From positions 186,001 to 250,000 of the forward strand of contig NOWV01000098.1 of NCBI GenBank assembly GCA_003344405.1: a DNA stretch of 64,000 nucleotides, written 5' to 3'. This DNA is from Trichoplax sp. H2 (Eukaryota; Placozoa; Uniplacotomia; Trichoplacea). The position numbers and the translations under genes are program-made. The notes under the pieces were generated by a model. That model saw only the letters and a program-made list of their open reading frames with translations, had not been told where the DNA came from and did no database searches. Position 1 is the first letter of the stretch. The number at the start of each line of letters is the position of its first letter. Shown here piece after piece: positions 1-12,090 of this stretch.

Positions 1-3000
1 TAGCAAATTCTTATGATAAATTTTATTACATTCTGTTTCTATCGCTTTCAGTTCTTTTATTGTACGTATAGCTACTCGCCATTGCTTGAATCCATCACTA
101 AATATTACGGTTGAATATATAATTCTTAATTTTGAAATCAAATTAACTATAATTATGTGTTCATACCGAAGTAAAAGTATTCTTTTCGAAGCCGCTAAGT
201 CTGCTACTTTAGTATTGATTTCTCCCCATAACACGTTATAAGACTTCAAATTAACAAATGAAAAAGTTTTATATTATTAGATTTAGTGACCTTTAAAGCA
301 TATATCTTACATTCCGTTTGGCGTGCATACCTTCCATTCATCCATTGTTTTCGATAACAAAGCCACAGAATAGTGATGGTTAGCTTTAAAGTACTCCTTA
401 TATTTGCGCTTACGTTCTAAAGTGTACTAGAAAAATGACAATGGTACGTTATCAATAGTTACGTAATTTTGTGTAGTAATCATAATCTAGTATTATGTTC
501 CTCATCAGAAATACACTTACCTTTATCCAGCCCTTCCAGCATTTAGAAATACATCTTAACCTGTATCGTTTTATAGCTAATTCCATTCGGTGTTTTCTGC
601 AGTAGAAGGACTCATCCATGAATCCACTTCCAAAAATAGATTAACGTCAAAATTTAGAATCTCTATACATACCTTGCTAAAAGCATATTTTTCGAATTCC
701 TCCAATGTTGAAATGTTTGCTTAAGTGCTTTATGATTTCTGATTGATAATGCCAAATCCTGCACGGAAGAATCTTATTTAATTACAAAGCCGTTATAGAA
801 AATATAAAAGTAGTAGTACTAAATTAACAACAATGTTATTCTCTATAGCTTTTACATATTTTGCATGTAAGTCCTTCGCTTCATAGGCCGTTCTTTTCCA
901 CTTATTAAAAACTGTCGTTAACATATGTTGCTGATGATGACATATAGCCTATAAATGGTTATTTTTTGTATTCCATTAGAAAAGGAAATAAGCCGTACTA
1001 TCATTTTCTGGGTAGAATTTTCTTACCGATTCGAGCATAACTTTGACATCTTGATTAAGGTGATATAATGTTAGCCACTTATAAAACATCTTAGCCTGTA
1101 ATATTTCGCTTTTAGAATAAACAATATCTATTTAATTCGATTCTAAATTTACGACTTGATTCAATTTCTAGAAAATGCATAGTCATGTACATACTTATTT
1201 AGTCGTATAGCTTCAACTTGTCTTTCAAATTTAATGCGCCTTATTTCCACGTACAATTTTAATCTTTGAAAGTACCTTTTCATAACGAAAACAAGGTTGG
1301 ATCCTCTACTGATAGAAATCTGTAGCCGAATAGATAGAATTACTCTTACCTCGGTAACGCTTTCAGAATAAAAAATGCTTCAGCCTTAACATATTGTTGC
1401 TAGTATAAAATATCAAGGAGAAATAAATAAGCTGATAAATTGTAAAGTTAAAACTGTTATGTAAAATTGCAGCTTTATATCTAACTTTCCGAGTTCTCTT
1501 CCATGAAACATACTGTCTCCAATGATTCCAAGTCTGCCGTTTGATTCGATTTCTTAACGTCGATAACAAAATATATATAAAATTATGTTAACTACCAATA
1601 TGAAACAATGACTCTAGCGGAAGCTAACCGGTATTGATTTCGAGCTAATTTATAAGACGCATAGCGCTTTAAATCGTCCGATTGTTCACAACGTAGTATC
1701 CACTTATTCCAATACTTTTCTTGCAACTTTCGTATCAATTACAAGCAAAAAAGTACATTAGTTTATCTTGTTCAACTAATTTGTGATTTTTCGTCCTTAC
1801 GCTATAAGCCATTATTTACCAACCTTAAATGCTTGAAAATCATCAGCTTCTATAGTCCGATAGCGATGTAGGCGTTTCTTTACGGCATACAATCTCAAGG
1901 CATCGAAAGTAAGTTTCTGAAAATTTTAATTTGAAATTAGTAATTTAAGGTTGCATTAACTGTAGGCAAACGTCAGTACTACATACCGTAATATGAATTT
2001 CATAATGAGTCCAAGCCTTGCTATGCAGGTCACATTTTCTATGTTTCCGGGCAATATCTATGAAATTGTAGCGTAAAGGTTGCAGTATTAAATTCACAAG
2101 ACTGAAATCTCAGTTCGTTGATCAGCTATCTGCTTTTTGATTTAGAAAGGTACAATCGACTACAAAATGTCAAGGTGAAACGTACACAATTTCCAAAGGA
2201 TAAAGAATCGCCTTTTAAGGATAGTACATCCAATTGCGCTAATTCTATCAAATCTACTTTTAATATCAAGGCGACGATGCAATCTGGAATACCATATCTT
2301 TATAGATTTCCTTAAAAGTTGCTCACAGTATAGACTGTCGGAGAGTACTAATGAAACAATTTTGTAAAAAGTTCGAGAGAGATTCACAAAAATAATATAG
2401 TTAATAAACTGTTGATGATATCTAATTACGAACGTTTTAAGCGCTCTTTTCTTCTTCTTTCTTTCAGGTACTGAATCCAGTAATGAAAGCATCGTCTTAC
2501 TAAGTACCCATTGCGATAGCTTCTAGCATATTGTAGCTTGATTTTAGTCTGCAGTACTAAAGTCAGTTTGTTTTTCCATAGCAACCATTTCTTGATAAGA
2601 CGAAATGTTAAATGAAAGGGGAAAAATATGATCAAAAGTTAGCATTGACATACACTGTACTTGGTAAAATACAAGTGGAATTATAACATTTTTATAAAGT
2701 TGTAAAAAAATCGATTAGAGTGAGGGATCGAATATTGAGGAACTTACTCTTTTCAAGAGAACTTCTGCCCAGTGGTGCAAGGCGATTAGATTTAAATGGT
2801 AATTACTTACAGTAGTTTTATACGTTGCACACCAATTTTTCCAGTAACGTCTATATTACATTAGACATCAATCAGCATCTAGTATAAACATTGTTACTAT
2901 AATAGCTTATAATTTAGTTTAGGTAATCAATTCTATCAATGAATCACAAACAGTATTACCCTTTTATTTAATATGTAGCATAAATATTACATTGTGATCT

Positions 3001-4831
3001 TAAATACAATTTAATCCAAGAAGTAGTTGTCAATCTGTAAAATGTAGTCATTGAAACAGGAACTACTAATATTCATGTTTTGTACCTTGTCAAATGATGA
3101 TGCGCTAAATTTATAGCTGATTCGTTAATTAATTTTTTGCTATTTCTACAATGAATGTACTGCTTCCAATTTATTAGCATTACGGTCATGATCCTTCTTC
3201 CATCTAGAGCGGCGGATAATCATCAGTGTTATTGCAATAAATCTTTACTATACTTTATTTTGTATTGTAGCTTGTGGAATATAAGCTATTTATTTACTAC
3301 TATTGTCTCTTACAAAAATGATCGGCCACTTTATACTTTTGTTGCCTCTGTTTTCTATACAGTACATAGGATTTCCACAATTTAATGCATCTACTCCAGA
3401 GTCGGTATCTAAAAGGTGTACATGAGATATTAATAACTATCATTTATACTTTGGTTGCTAACTAGTTTGTTCATTTCCGTAAAATTTTTAAAGTGAAGGA
3501 TATAAAAATTGATTGTTCGTTAACCTGCTATGATAATCAGCTCTAACAATTAATTTCCATTCCTTACACGACGTCCACCAAAATTCTTTCCACTGTTTCA
3601 TACAAGAAGCTAATAATTTATTGTAGTGATGACTCCTATGGTTGGTTGTTTTAAAGGTAAGGCAAATGATATCGTGAAATACATAGCTACGATAAATTAT
3701 CTAAGCTGTAGGATCTCTAGATGAAATTGCAAAATAAATGTATGTCTATTGATAAGGACATGTACCTTGCCACGCTAGGTCGAATTCTTCCATAAGTAAA
3801 TCGAATCCATTTATAAGCAAATTTCCTACAGATAACCCTATAACATTATTTTACAGTATAGCATTAAAAATGATAACTTTGCTGCAAAATTGAATACATA
3901 AGATTACACCACATCATATCCAGGCTTGATAATATAATGGTTATTGCTTACCTGACTCTTAATGCTCGCAGTTTTTGATCATGATGTTCGATATTTGCAG
4001 TGAATTTGACATGTTTCTTAGTTCTATACCAATTAAAAAACAATCATGATAGGACATATAATCTTTTAGAGTGTAGTTATTTACAGCTAATCAACTACAA
4101 CTTACTAGGGTAATACCATGTAATCTCACGTAGAGTTATGATATTGCAATATTTACAAATTATAGATAATAGTATGTCATGGTTATAATCGAGGTTTACT
4201 TTATTGCTTTGGTATGTAAAGAGCTCTTGAGCTGCTTTTCACCACCAGTTGATGCTTGTAATATGACTTTAACGTTTTTGACTTCATTGGCTGCTGTTGT
4301 TATGTAAAAGGAAATAATAAAATAACATGTCATGTCGAATCATTGCTAAACATATAACATGTTTACAAGGATGGTTGGATTGATTAGGCTCTAACTAATC
4401 GAACTTGGATATTTTTTAAATATATCTAAAAATAATTGTGCTGATAAACAGTTAAACGATCATGTGAATAAGTGATAGTTTTACAGCTAATATTAAAATT
4501 TTGAAATCCATTGGCGTATATTTATCAGAATTGACAGCAGAATAACATCAGGGGTAACTCTATGATCTGCAATGTATACGTATTATACAGAAGATTATTA
4601 CATATCCAAAAGTTATTCATTCAGGAAGCATGCGTGTATAATAGTTCTTAGATTAAAAATGTTATTGATTACGATATGAACAAGTAGCTTGCAATAGTAA
4701 AGAGAAATTCTGATTTACTCTTATAAGCGAAAGGCTTTGAGGCAAAATACGGTTTACTTGTTGCGAAAGATGATCGTCAAAGAATGCATACAAGAGGTAC
4801 TGGTAACACTTTCCAAGCTAGATATGGACAT
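1..4831 (-). CDS. SFI1: SFI1-like centrin-binding repeat protein (partial, 3' end beyond window)
   Basis: A multi-exon minus-strand gene whose exons each encode about one Sfi1-type repeat: a hydrophobic core, a W about four residues after an F or L, then a basic helical linker. Examples are LKQTFQHWRNSKNM (near 660-730), LTTVFNKWKRTAYEAK (near 865-925), HWRQYVSWKRTRK (1480-1545), YWNKWILRCEQ (1640-1730), CFHYWIQYLKERRRKER (2440-2520), MKQWKEFWWTSCKEWK (3530-3610) and FNWYRTKKHVKF (3970-4040). Exons are roughly 60-120 bp and bounded by GT-AG. In the family these helices bind centrin at centrosomes or basal bodies. The last visible exon (1-95) is still open at the window edge, so the C-terminus is missing. 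The 5' end is uncertain: an ATG exon at 4831-4758 (MSISSLESV...) is only a candidate. Low-complexity W/K helices could also be IQ-like, but spacing favours Sfi1. Confidence 0.6.
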
Positions 4832-5238
4832 CGTTATTGGTAAGCGTAAGTAAGCTCACAGCTCATTGAGCTTTCGAGTGCAGTATCAACTGTTAAAACA
4901 GCTAAAATACTCGTGTCTAAATAAGTCAAAATGTACTGAGGCAAAGAATAAATCAATAAATAAACGAAACTACTGATATTTTTTGTAATGGTGTATATCT
5001 ACCAAGGGCAATAGAACTACTACACTTTGCAAATTGGCTAGTACTAGTATGGTGGATGCCACGCTTGTTGATCATCATCAACTTCGCTTGTACTCAGCAA
5101 ATCAAGGTTCATTCAAAAACCTTATTATTCACATGAAATGTAAACAGTTGATTAACTATACTGTATTAGTAGAATCGATTTAAGAGTAGCTCCGCTCCGC
5201 TCATCTTACTAATGTGCAATTCGATCTCTACTTGCAAA

Positions 5239-5549
5239 TCACTTATCACTGGCTGCTTTCATAAACTTAAAAAGAGTGAGCTCCTTGTAGACCACAAGCA
5301 AAACGACATAGCAGAGTATTGCCATGACTACAGTTGTGATAATCCTCCCTTGGCCATTTGAATATTTGAATTGACGAAGAACAACATCGACATACATTTT
5401 CGTTTAACGAGTTGTGGTTTCTTCTTTTCCGGCTTTCCTTGTAATCTACCTGAGGTCTCTAATTTCCTACTTAATGGCTGATCTTTCTCATGTTTTGGGG
5501 GATCGGATTTTGGTTCGCTAACAGCATGAAGTTTATTTCCCTTATCCAT
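5239..5549 (-). CDS. Small basic single-pass membrane protein (tentative)
   Basis: From the ATG at 5549 a charged Lys/Pro-rich stretch runs MDKGNKLHAVSEPKSDPP... to ...KKPQLVKRK. In the same frame it then reaches a stop without a membrane segment. Removing a 47-bp GT-AG intron (5349-5395, donor GTATGT) joins it to a convincing membrane segment, WRIITTVVMAILCYVVLLV, then YKELTLFKFMKAASDK and a stop at 5241-5239. The spliced product would be about 87 residues with a basic N-terminal half and a C-terminal anchor. No family recognised. Alternatives are two unrelated short ORFs, or an ATG inside the supposed intron giving a 52-residue membrane peptide. It lies head-to-head with SNRPG across the repeat-rich 5.55-6.8 kb region. 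Confidence 0.4.
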
Positions 5550-5612
5550 GGTTTATTACCGCCATTTTCTACGGGTGCAATATACGCCTGCGTCAGCTGA
5601 CGGCAGCAGCCA

Positions 5613-6672
5613 TACAGTACACTACACTCTAAAGACTAAGCGTAGTAAGTACTGTACACTGTGTACTGTACAGTACTGCAGCGGAATTATTTTCAATGGC
5701 AAAATTAGAGATGAAAATAGAACAGGATTGGCAGCAATTCTCTCATAAAATAGTCAGTCATAAACTCATGTAGACTCATGTACGTAGAGAAGAAGAGCAG
5801 AGACGGCTAAAAGTAAAAGGTAGTCCTAGAGTTAAAAAAACCTCTATGAATCTACCCTGGCATACTGTACTGCAACAGAATTATTTTCAATGGCAAAATT
5901 AGCGATGAAAATAGAATTGGCAGCAATTCTCTATAAAATAGTCAGTCATAAGCTCATGCAGACTCATGCACGTAGAGAAGAAGAACAGAGAGCCAGAGAT
6001 GGCTGAAGAGTAAAAGGTAGTCCCTGAAATACAGTACAGTACAGTACTGTACAGTTTGCCAGGGTAGATCCATAGAGGTTTTTTTTTAACTCTATGGAGC
6101 AGAGTCCCCGCATTGGAGGCAATTTTGATCCTTCAGAAAGTCATCTAGACCAGAGACTTGTAAGAGAAATTCGTATTTCTGTTACAAGTCCCTGCATACA
6201 CGGTTTGAGTCATACAGGTAGAATTTTTTACTTCTCAACGAAGTATCGCGAGCATACGAAATTGAAAAGTGATTTCAATATATGATCTGTCTGTCAGCCA
6301 AACGACAGGATAATAAACTCGTTCTCCATCAGCTCAATCTGTTCAGTGTTGATGTCCTTGTTGCAAAGTATCGATGCCAATTAGACCTTGAGAAAGGTTC
6401 GGTTCGGTTCGGTTCGGTTCAATACCTTGATAGTCTATTGATTGCCCATGTCTTGCAAGCGAGTACAGTACAGTATACTGTAGGAATGTACTGAATACAC
6501 ATTGGATCATGTCCACAGACATGCCTAACGTCTTCAGGCCTATACAGTACAGTAATTTTTCAATGATGAATTCATACAGTACAGTACAGTACCGTACAGT
6601 GTACAGTACTTGATAAAATCGTAACAAAGAGAAAGTACTGTACTCTACAGTACTGTACTGTACTGTACCGCA
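5613..6672. repeat. Foldback ACAGT/ACTGT microsatellite cluster, divergent promoter region
   Basis: Several short arrays of the pentamer ACAGT switch directly into its complement ACTGT through a GTAC centre, forming perfect palindromes. Blocks occur near 5650-5680, 6030-6055, 6460-6482, 6541-6556, 6572-6610 and 6635-6670. A pure (GGTTC)5 array lies at 6396-6420. The region separates the minus-strand gene starting at 5549 from SNRPG at 6826. The long Tyr/Thr/Val-rich reading frames here are artefacts of the pentamer. Confidence 0.85.
5674..6094. repeat. Direct duplication (about 155 bp) with inverted flanking arms
   Basis: Segment 5674-5826 recurs at 5868-6023 with few changes (shared parts include GAATTATTTTCAATGGCAAA and CAGCAATTCTCT). 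Between and after the copies, 5827-5862 (TAGAGTTAAAAAAACCTCTA, then TGAATCTACCCTGGCA) matches the reverse complement of 6057-6094. The result is a copy, an arm, a second copy, then an inverted arm, with ACAGT/ACTGT repeats at the edges. It resembles an old duplicated foldback element; no coding potential seen. Confidence 0.8.
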
Positions 6673-6825
6673 GTCCATCTCAGCCTACAGTGCAAAGTAT
6701 CCCCAGCCATTTCAGTGAGCGCGTCTTCCAATTCGAACGACCCACTGTAGCATTTATTCGTCATTTCCTTCTGAATTTTGCTCGACTTTGCTCATCTATC
6801 TGACCGCAATCCATTGAAAATCACC

Positions 6826-8121
6826 ATGAGTAAAGCTCATCCACCAGAATTAAAAAAGTAAGAACATTTTAATGATCTTAGGAGACTTGGTTATTCATTT
6901 CTTTACTAGCTACAAAGTAATACATCATAGAAAAAGTGACATTTTAGCATTGATCATTGTCTGCTTTGGGACCGTCATCGTTGTTGCAGGTAGTTTGGCC
7001 TGATGATAATAGTGAATCAATCAAAGATACACAAATTCCTTTACTATTGCTGTACATGCTATCATCAATAGGCCATAGAACAAATTGTTTTTCATTGCAA
7101 CCAGTAGAGTTGATGTTATCCAAGTGTAATGGATGATATTCACTATGTTATTAGTGTAGCTTGTGGATCGTTACTCCATCAGACAATGCATCTACTGTAG
7201 CGAGTCTTGCAGTCCATGTCACTATTCACCACTTGGACTCGAGAACGGTTCCATCTGCTTTCCACTCTTAATGATAGTAGAAATGTCAAACTGTTCCTAT
7301 CTTTTCAAATATGAAAACGAAGCTGATCAATGATGTAAATTATATCGCATGTATTAACATACTTTACATCGTGGTGAACTATCAATTCAAATAACTGAGA
7401 GCAGCTTCGCTATCAAATTATCACTTACAGACATCACATTAACTGCCGGTTGGTCATGCACTTTGCAATGTCTAATATCTTTCTTTTCTCTTTGAACTTG
7501 CAGATTTATGGAGAAGCGACTTTCCAGTAAGTTTTACAATAACTAGAGTGATAACTGACGATAGTGGTTTTTGCATAGATGAAGTGTATACTCATCAAAA
7601 AGGCTTAAAATCAACTTGCTGATATTCAATTCTATTATCGTTCATGCAGTACTGTAGACTGTAGTCAAGTTGATGTACTACTAGAGGACAAGCAATATCG
7701 TTTTTGAACTGTCTTATTGTAGCAATGTTAAGAGAATGGTAACATCGTATTGATTGCAATTTTCTTGATCTAACTATGGTATAATACTTTCTATTCGTAT
7801 ATACAGTAAAGATAAATGGTAATCGAACGGTAGTTGGTACTTTGCGAGGTTTCGATCCATTCATGAATATTGTACTAGATGATACTGTGGAGCAGGTATC
7901 CAGTAAAGAAAATAATCATCTTGGAATGGTGGTAAGATAAATGACTCGTTGTAACTTGTATACTACTTTTCTACGGTTGTAGTCTGTGATTTTACATATC
8001 AAAATATTGTACAAACCATGTAATGTAGTTCATTATTAAGTATGGATATATTCTTTTCATTAATATCTAGGTAATACGTGGAAATAGCGTAGTCATGATG
8101 GAAGTTTTACACAACGCATAG
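6826..8121 (+). CDS. SNRPG: Small nuclear ribonucleoprotein G (SmG), complete, 4 exons
   Basis: Exons 6826-6857, 7504-7526, 7807-7931 and 8071-8121 join in phase to 231 nt, a 76-residue protein, the same length as human SNRPG. It starts MSKAHPPELKKFMEKRLSIK, nearly identical to vertebrate SmG. The Sm1 motif follows (INGNRTVVGTLRGFDPFMNIV) and then Sm2 (VIRGNSVVMMEVL). Sm1 includes the FDPFMN segment and Sm2 the RGN triplet used for RNA contact. SmG is one of seven proteins of the Sm ring on U1, U2, U4 and U5 snRNAs in the spliceosome. All introns have GT-AG ends, and exon 2 is only 23 nt. The 3' end faces the R3HCC1L-like gene (convergent, 350 bp apart). Confidence 0.97.
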
Positions 8122-8470
8122 CGAGATGTGTACATACAATGTATAACTTAATAAGATACTGTCGACAGTCTATTGTAATCGAGAATGATTACCTGTACAG
8201 TATTTCTAATTCTCGATTCATCAAGTTAGAACGACTGCTTGTGCAATTTTTACTCGACCTTGATTGTATGTATTTAGTAATAAAAATATCAGGCTTGCAT
8301 GATTGAAATGTTGTCATGCAATACCCTGTATGCTGATATGAATATTCCCTAACATATCAACCACTGTAATGCACAAGATTAAACTACTGATAAGTTCATT
8401 TTTTTTGTTACTATCCTTTCTTTACAGTTAAAAATATATTCACATTTTAGTTATTTACAAATAATTAGAA

Positions 8471-10702
8471 TTATCCATCCCAGATACTTCGCTTCTGCTC
8501 GGCTTCCTTCTTTTTTTGTTCTGAAAATATGTCATCAATACTGTATTAATAAAATGATTTCAACTGACATGATGATTGCAATTATAGTAGCAAGTAGGAG
8601 AAAATGGGATACGTTATGTTGGAAGTTACCTCTAGCTTCTTTTACTTTTTGCATTTCCATTTTTCTTTGCTCTCGACTGATATTTGGCCTGACGCCTAGA
8701 TGAGTTGCAACCATCCTACGAGCAGTTGCTGCTGATGTTTCCGGTCTTGCCTTAAACGGTTGGAAGGATTCTATAAAATAGTTACAGTAAAATTACCATT
8801 GGAATTACTATTGTCTTGAAAAGTCAATACGAGTTTATGGATGACCGCGTACCTACGAGATTTACAGCTTTCGACTTTGAGGTTGAAGAAGCTTCATTAA
8901 ACGGGCGTAATTTCATAAGTGGGTCATTGAATCGAGTAAGTATGCTTAATGCTAGTAGATATCAAGTGTCCAGTGTTATAAACGATTTCTTGAGTGCAGT
9001 AGGTTGTTATTTTCAACAATATAACGATTATTACTTAATATCTATAAAATTATTACCTGCATGTGAATCAGACAACACAATCAAAGCATGGGTATCATCA
9101 GTCCATCTTATAACAAAGTCCTTGCAGCTGCGGCGAAATGTTCAAGATAGGTGATGTTAGTATCACTTCACTATCCGCTATAAACTTTGCAATATTAGAG
9201 TATTTTCAGTAGACAGTCGTACACAATTCAATCTTCTACTGTACAATATTGTAATAAACTTGGAGCCATGCACTAAAAAATACTGTTCGTAATACAAATG
9301 ATCCAATGAAAAAGGTAGAATTGGACGTATTATGCACACTGTAGCGAAAACTGAGATTACCGCCTAGTGCTAAATTAATAGGATGTCTACTACAGTATCA
9401 GTTTAGGTGGCTGGTATCGCAAAACGTTGCTAATATCGTATAATCCAGAAGTAGGAAGTACAACTTGAAACCAACAAATAACTACTTTACATCTTGTTCT
9501 ATACATGTCATACTGCATAACGGCAGACGAAAATCAGCATTACCCGGTACCATTTAAAGCTGCGTTAAGGTCACTTGTTTGCAACGCTTCTGAGAAATCG
9601 TACATCTCCAAGACATGGCTGTATTCTAACATAAGAATGGTTAATTGTTAAAAAATATAATATATTTGAAATTAGTGTAATTTAGAAGTGCTTGCACTGC
9701 GATTGTTATGAAACTGTTAGTAAGTGTCTATCCGTAAATTTAATTTAGAAAGATTAAGAATAATAGATTGCTAACCTTCATTGATATCGTAGTTGCTGTA
9801 ATCATTTACGGCTTGCTTTAATTGCATCGTGTTGGTGGATGGCACAACATTTCGCAGCTTTACAATTAGAATATATAAGCTTAAATCATGACAAGCTTTA
9901 CTAAGTAAACAATAACATCTAGTATATACTCATATTCATTGCGGAATGAAAAGTTATATAATACGTTACTTCTTTCATTAGCTTAGCATCTAAGCACTCT
10001 CCGCTTTCATCAAAACACTTTTCCCATTCTTCTTCCGAACTTTCATGATTTTCAACTATCGCTTGAGCCGACTCTGCACTATTAGTAGGAGACTCCACCT
10101 CGACCGCCTGAGTGCTTCTTTCTTGTACCGTTGTGCTAGCGTCTTGGCTAGAAGTGTTTTGATTTATGCTTAAATTATTTATTTCATTGGCAATGTCATC
10201 ATTTCCTTTCTTGGAGGATTCCTTCAGTATTACATCACCACCAGGTTCACTGATCGGCTTCATTGTTAAGGCATTTTCCTTCTCTGTAATTACTGTAGAA
10301 TTTGAGATCGAATCTGGGAGAATAGAATCAGAACCAGCAGTAGCATTTGCATTTTCGACGGGAACAGCCTTCTTAGGTGGTCCAGTTTCTATCGGCTTCA
10401 TTTTATTTTTTTTTTTCGATTTTTTACCAGATTTTGATTTTTTCTCCTTCCCGATATCAGCTTCCCTTCTTTGTCGTGGCACATAAATCTCGGCTGTTGG
10501 CCGCTTTTGATTACTATCGTATTTTAAAATTGAGTAATTTAAAGAACATGGTTATGCATGAGTAGGTAAATAAGCTTTACTGTATTTAAACGCATCTCTA
10601 GTATGTGTAGTATACCTTTTTCGATCATTTGATTTATCATTTTCTGATGATCGTGATTCTTCTTTGGCTTCGGGTGTATTTACATTTTCAGATATTGAGG
10701 AG
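8471..10702 (-). CDS. R3HCC1L: R3H and coiled-coil domain protein (R3HCC1L-like)
   Basis: Minus-strand exons: 10702-10616, 10513-9970, 9857-9776, 9625-9544, 9127-9057, 8951-8853, 8770-8630 and 8520-8471, all phase-consistent. Landmarks in order: KRPTAEIYVPRQRR (the N-terminal YVP.ARR-like motif), a long Lys- then Ser/Glu-rich linker, WEKCFDESGECLD, YSHVLEMYDF, FVIRWTDDTHALIVL, LMKLRPFNEASSTSKSKA, RPETSAATARRMVATHLGV, and a charged coiled coil ending RSIWDG. These match the conserved C-terminal blocks of animal R3HCC1/R3HCC1L, including the RNA-recognition-like 'DDTHA' segment. The first coding exon was not found: upstream of 10702 the frame contains a stop, so another 5' exon is needed. Molecular role is poorly known; in vertebrates R3HCC1L is linked to the exon-junction complex. 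Confidence 0.85.
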
Positions 10703-11460
10703 CTGTCGACAGATTATACACGTATATTAGAATTATCCATACACCTACATAAACATGAAGTCACTATTATATTATCGGCTGTATAGTGGAGTAGACGAAG
10801 AGACTGTGGTTCAACTCGAGATGACTACCGATCGTTTCAAGCCAGAATTGTACAAATATAGTGTTGCGATGCTTTTTAATCGTATCTAGCTTGATGTTAA
10901 CCTATTCTTCAATGTCAGCAATCTAACCCCCATTTGCGGAATTAATAGATAATGTATGATGCGAGTATCTGCATCGATCATCGACTATGTATATTATCCT
11001 ATAAAATGATACCGCACACCATTCTGTTTTTAACTACGATGCCATAAATTGCTTAATATGCTACATCCGATAATGTTACCTTGATTCTGCCATGGATTGG
11101 GTGATGGGAGTGTTGAAGAATAGAGCGGTTCGTCGGTTGATGTCTTTTCCTACTGATTGACTTTGAACTGGAGGGAATTGCGCTGCAGTTTGATGAATAA
11201 GATAGCGATATCGAGATCGTACAGGAGGGAAAAGTAGAACTGATACAGCATTGGAAGTCCTTAAGAAGTTACAAGGAATACATTAGATCGATCTATGATA
11301 CTCGTCAATTTATCATCTAGCCTCATTCGATTCTAAATAGCAATATGCAGAAGCCCTATTAATTTAATTTAAATGCGTTCAGTATGACAATGACTGTAGG
11401 TCTACTCATACAGAACGCAGTACAAAGTACTGCAAACGATGATTTGGTGTGACTTATCGA

Positions 11461-11773
11461 AGCAGTATAATTATTTTATGGATTACTTGAACAATCAGTA
11501 TGAAATACAAGTAGTAAATCAGTTTAAACTATGCAATACCGATTGCAACCTACAGTAGTACGAAGAAGTTCTAAACTTATGTTATTAGTAGTATTCAGGC
11601 TGATACATTGTAAACTATTGAACGCAGCAGCATCACTATTTTACAGGCTACTTGCACAATCGGTATGAAATATACAGTAGTAAATCAGTTTTAAGCTGCG
11701 AAATACCGACTGTGACTGGGCACAAAAAAGTCCTAAAAACTTTACTGCATTGCCAGCAATATTCAACCTGATC
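11461..11773. repeat. Diverged direct duplication, about 146 bp x2
   Basis: 11461-11605 and 11627-11773 share an ordered series of blocks: TACTTG-ACAATC-GTATGAAATA, AGTAGTAAATCAGTTT, TGCAATACCGA (TGCGAAATACCGA in the second), GTCCTAAA/GTTCTAAA and ATTCAGCCTGAT-like ends. The copies are adjacent and in the same orientation, with substitutions and small indels. No coding potential. Confidence 0.7.
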
Positions 11774-12066
11774 TACCACTTAACACTACTCAGGGTCTAC
11801 AGTACACGGCCTACTGTAACTACATTAAAAGATTAATCCATTATCATCACCACTGGAGGCCATTCTTAACGACGTAATCGATAATGTACTGATTGAATGG
11901 CGTAGTGTACATATTCACCGTTATACATCGTGGCCCTCGTTAGCCTCTCTTCTACTCCCTCCATTTTGATGAAGATTGTTTACATACGTAAAGTAAGCAA
12001 CGTAGAGTACTTGCTACTATTGCTTACCCTTTGAGTCAACGACTGGTTGTCTTTTAATCATTTACA

Positions 12067-12090
12067 ATCCTATACGTAGACGTATAGGAT
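12067..12090. repeat. Perfect 24-nt palindrome
   Basis: ATCCTATACGT, then AG, then ACGTATAGGAT: two perfect 11-nt arms around a 2-nt centre. It lies in the non-coding stretch upstream of the R3HCC1L-like gene. It may be a binding site for a dimeric protein or a chance hairpin. Confidence 0.7.

Noticed and set aside
6343-6678. Minus-strand ORF rich in Tyr, Thr, Val and Ser
   Set aside because: It is a translation of the ACAGT/ACTGT pentamer; similar ORFs at 54904-55107, 56249-56503 and 57069-57314 have the same origin.
10166-10486. Plus-strand ORF rich in Phe and Ser
   Set aside because: Antisense shadow of the Lys/Glu/Ser-rich R3HCC1L-like exon.
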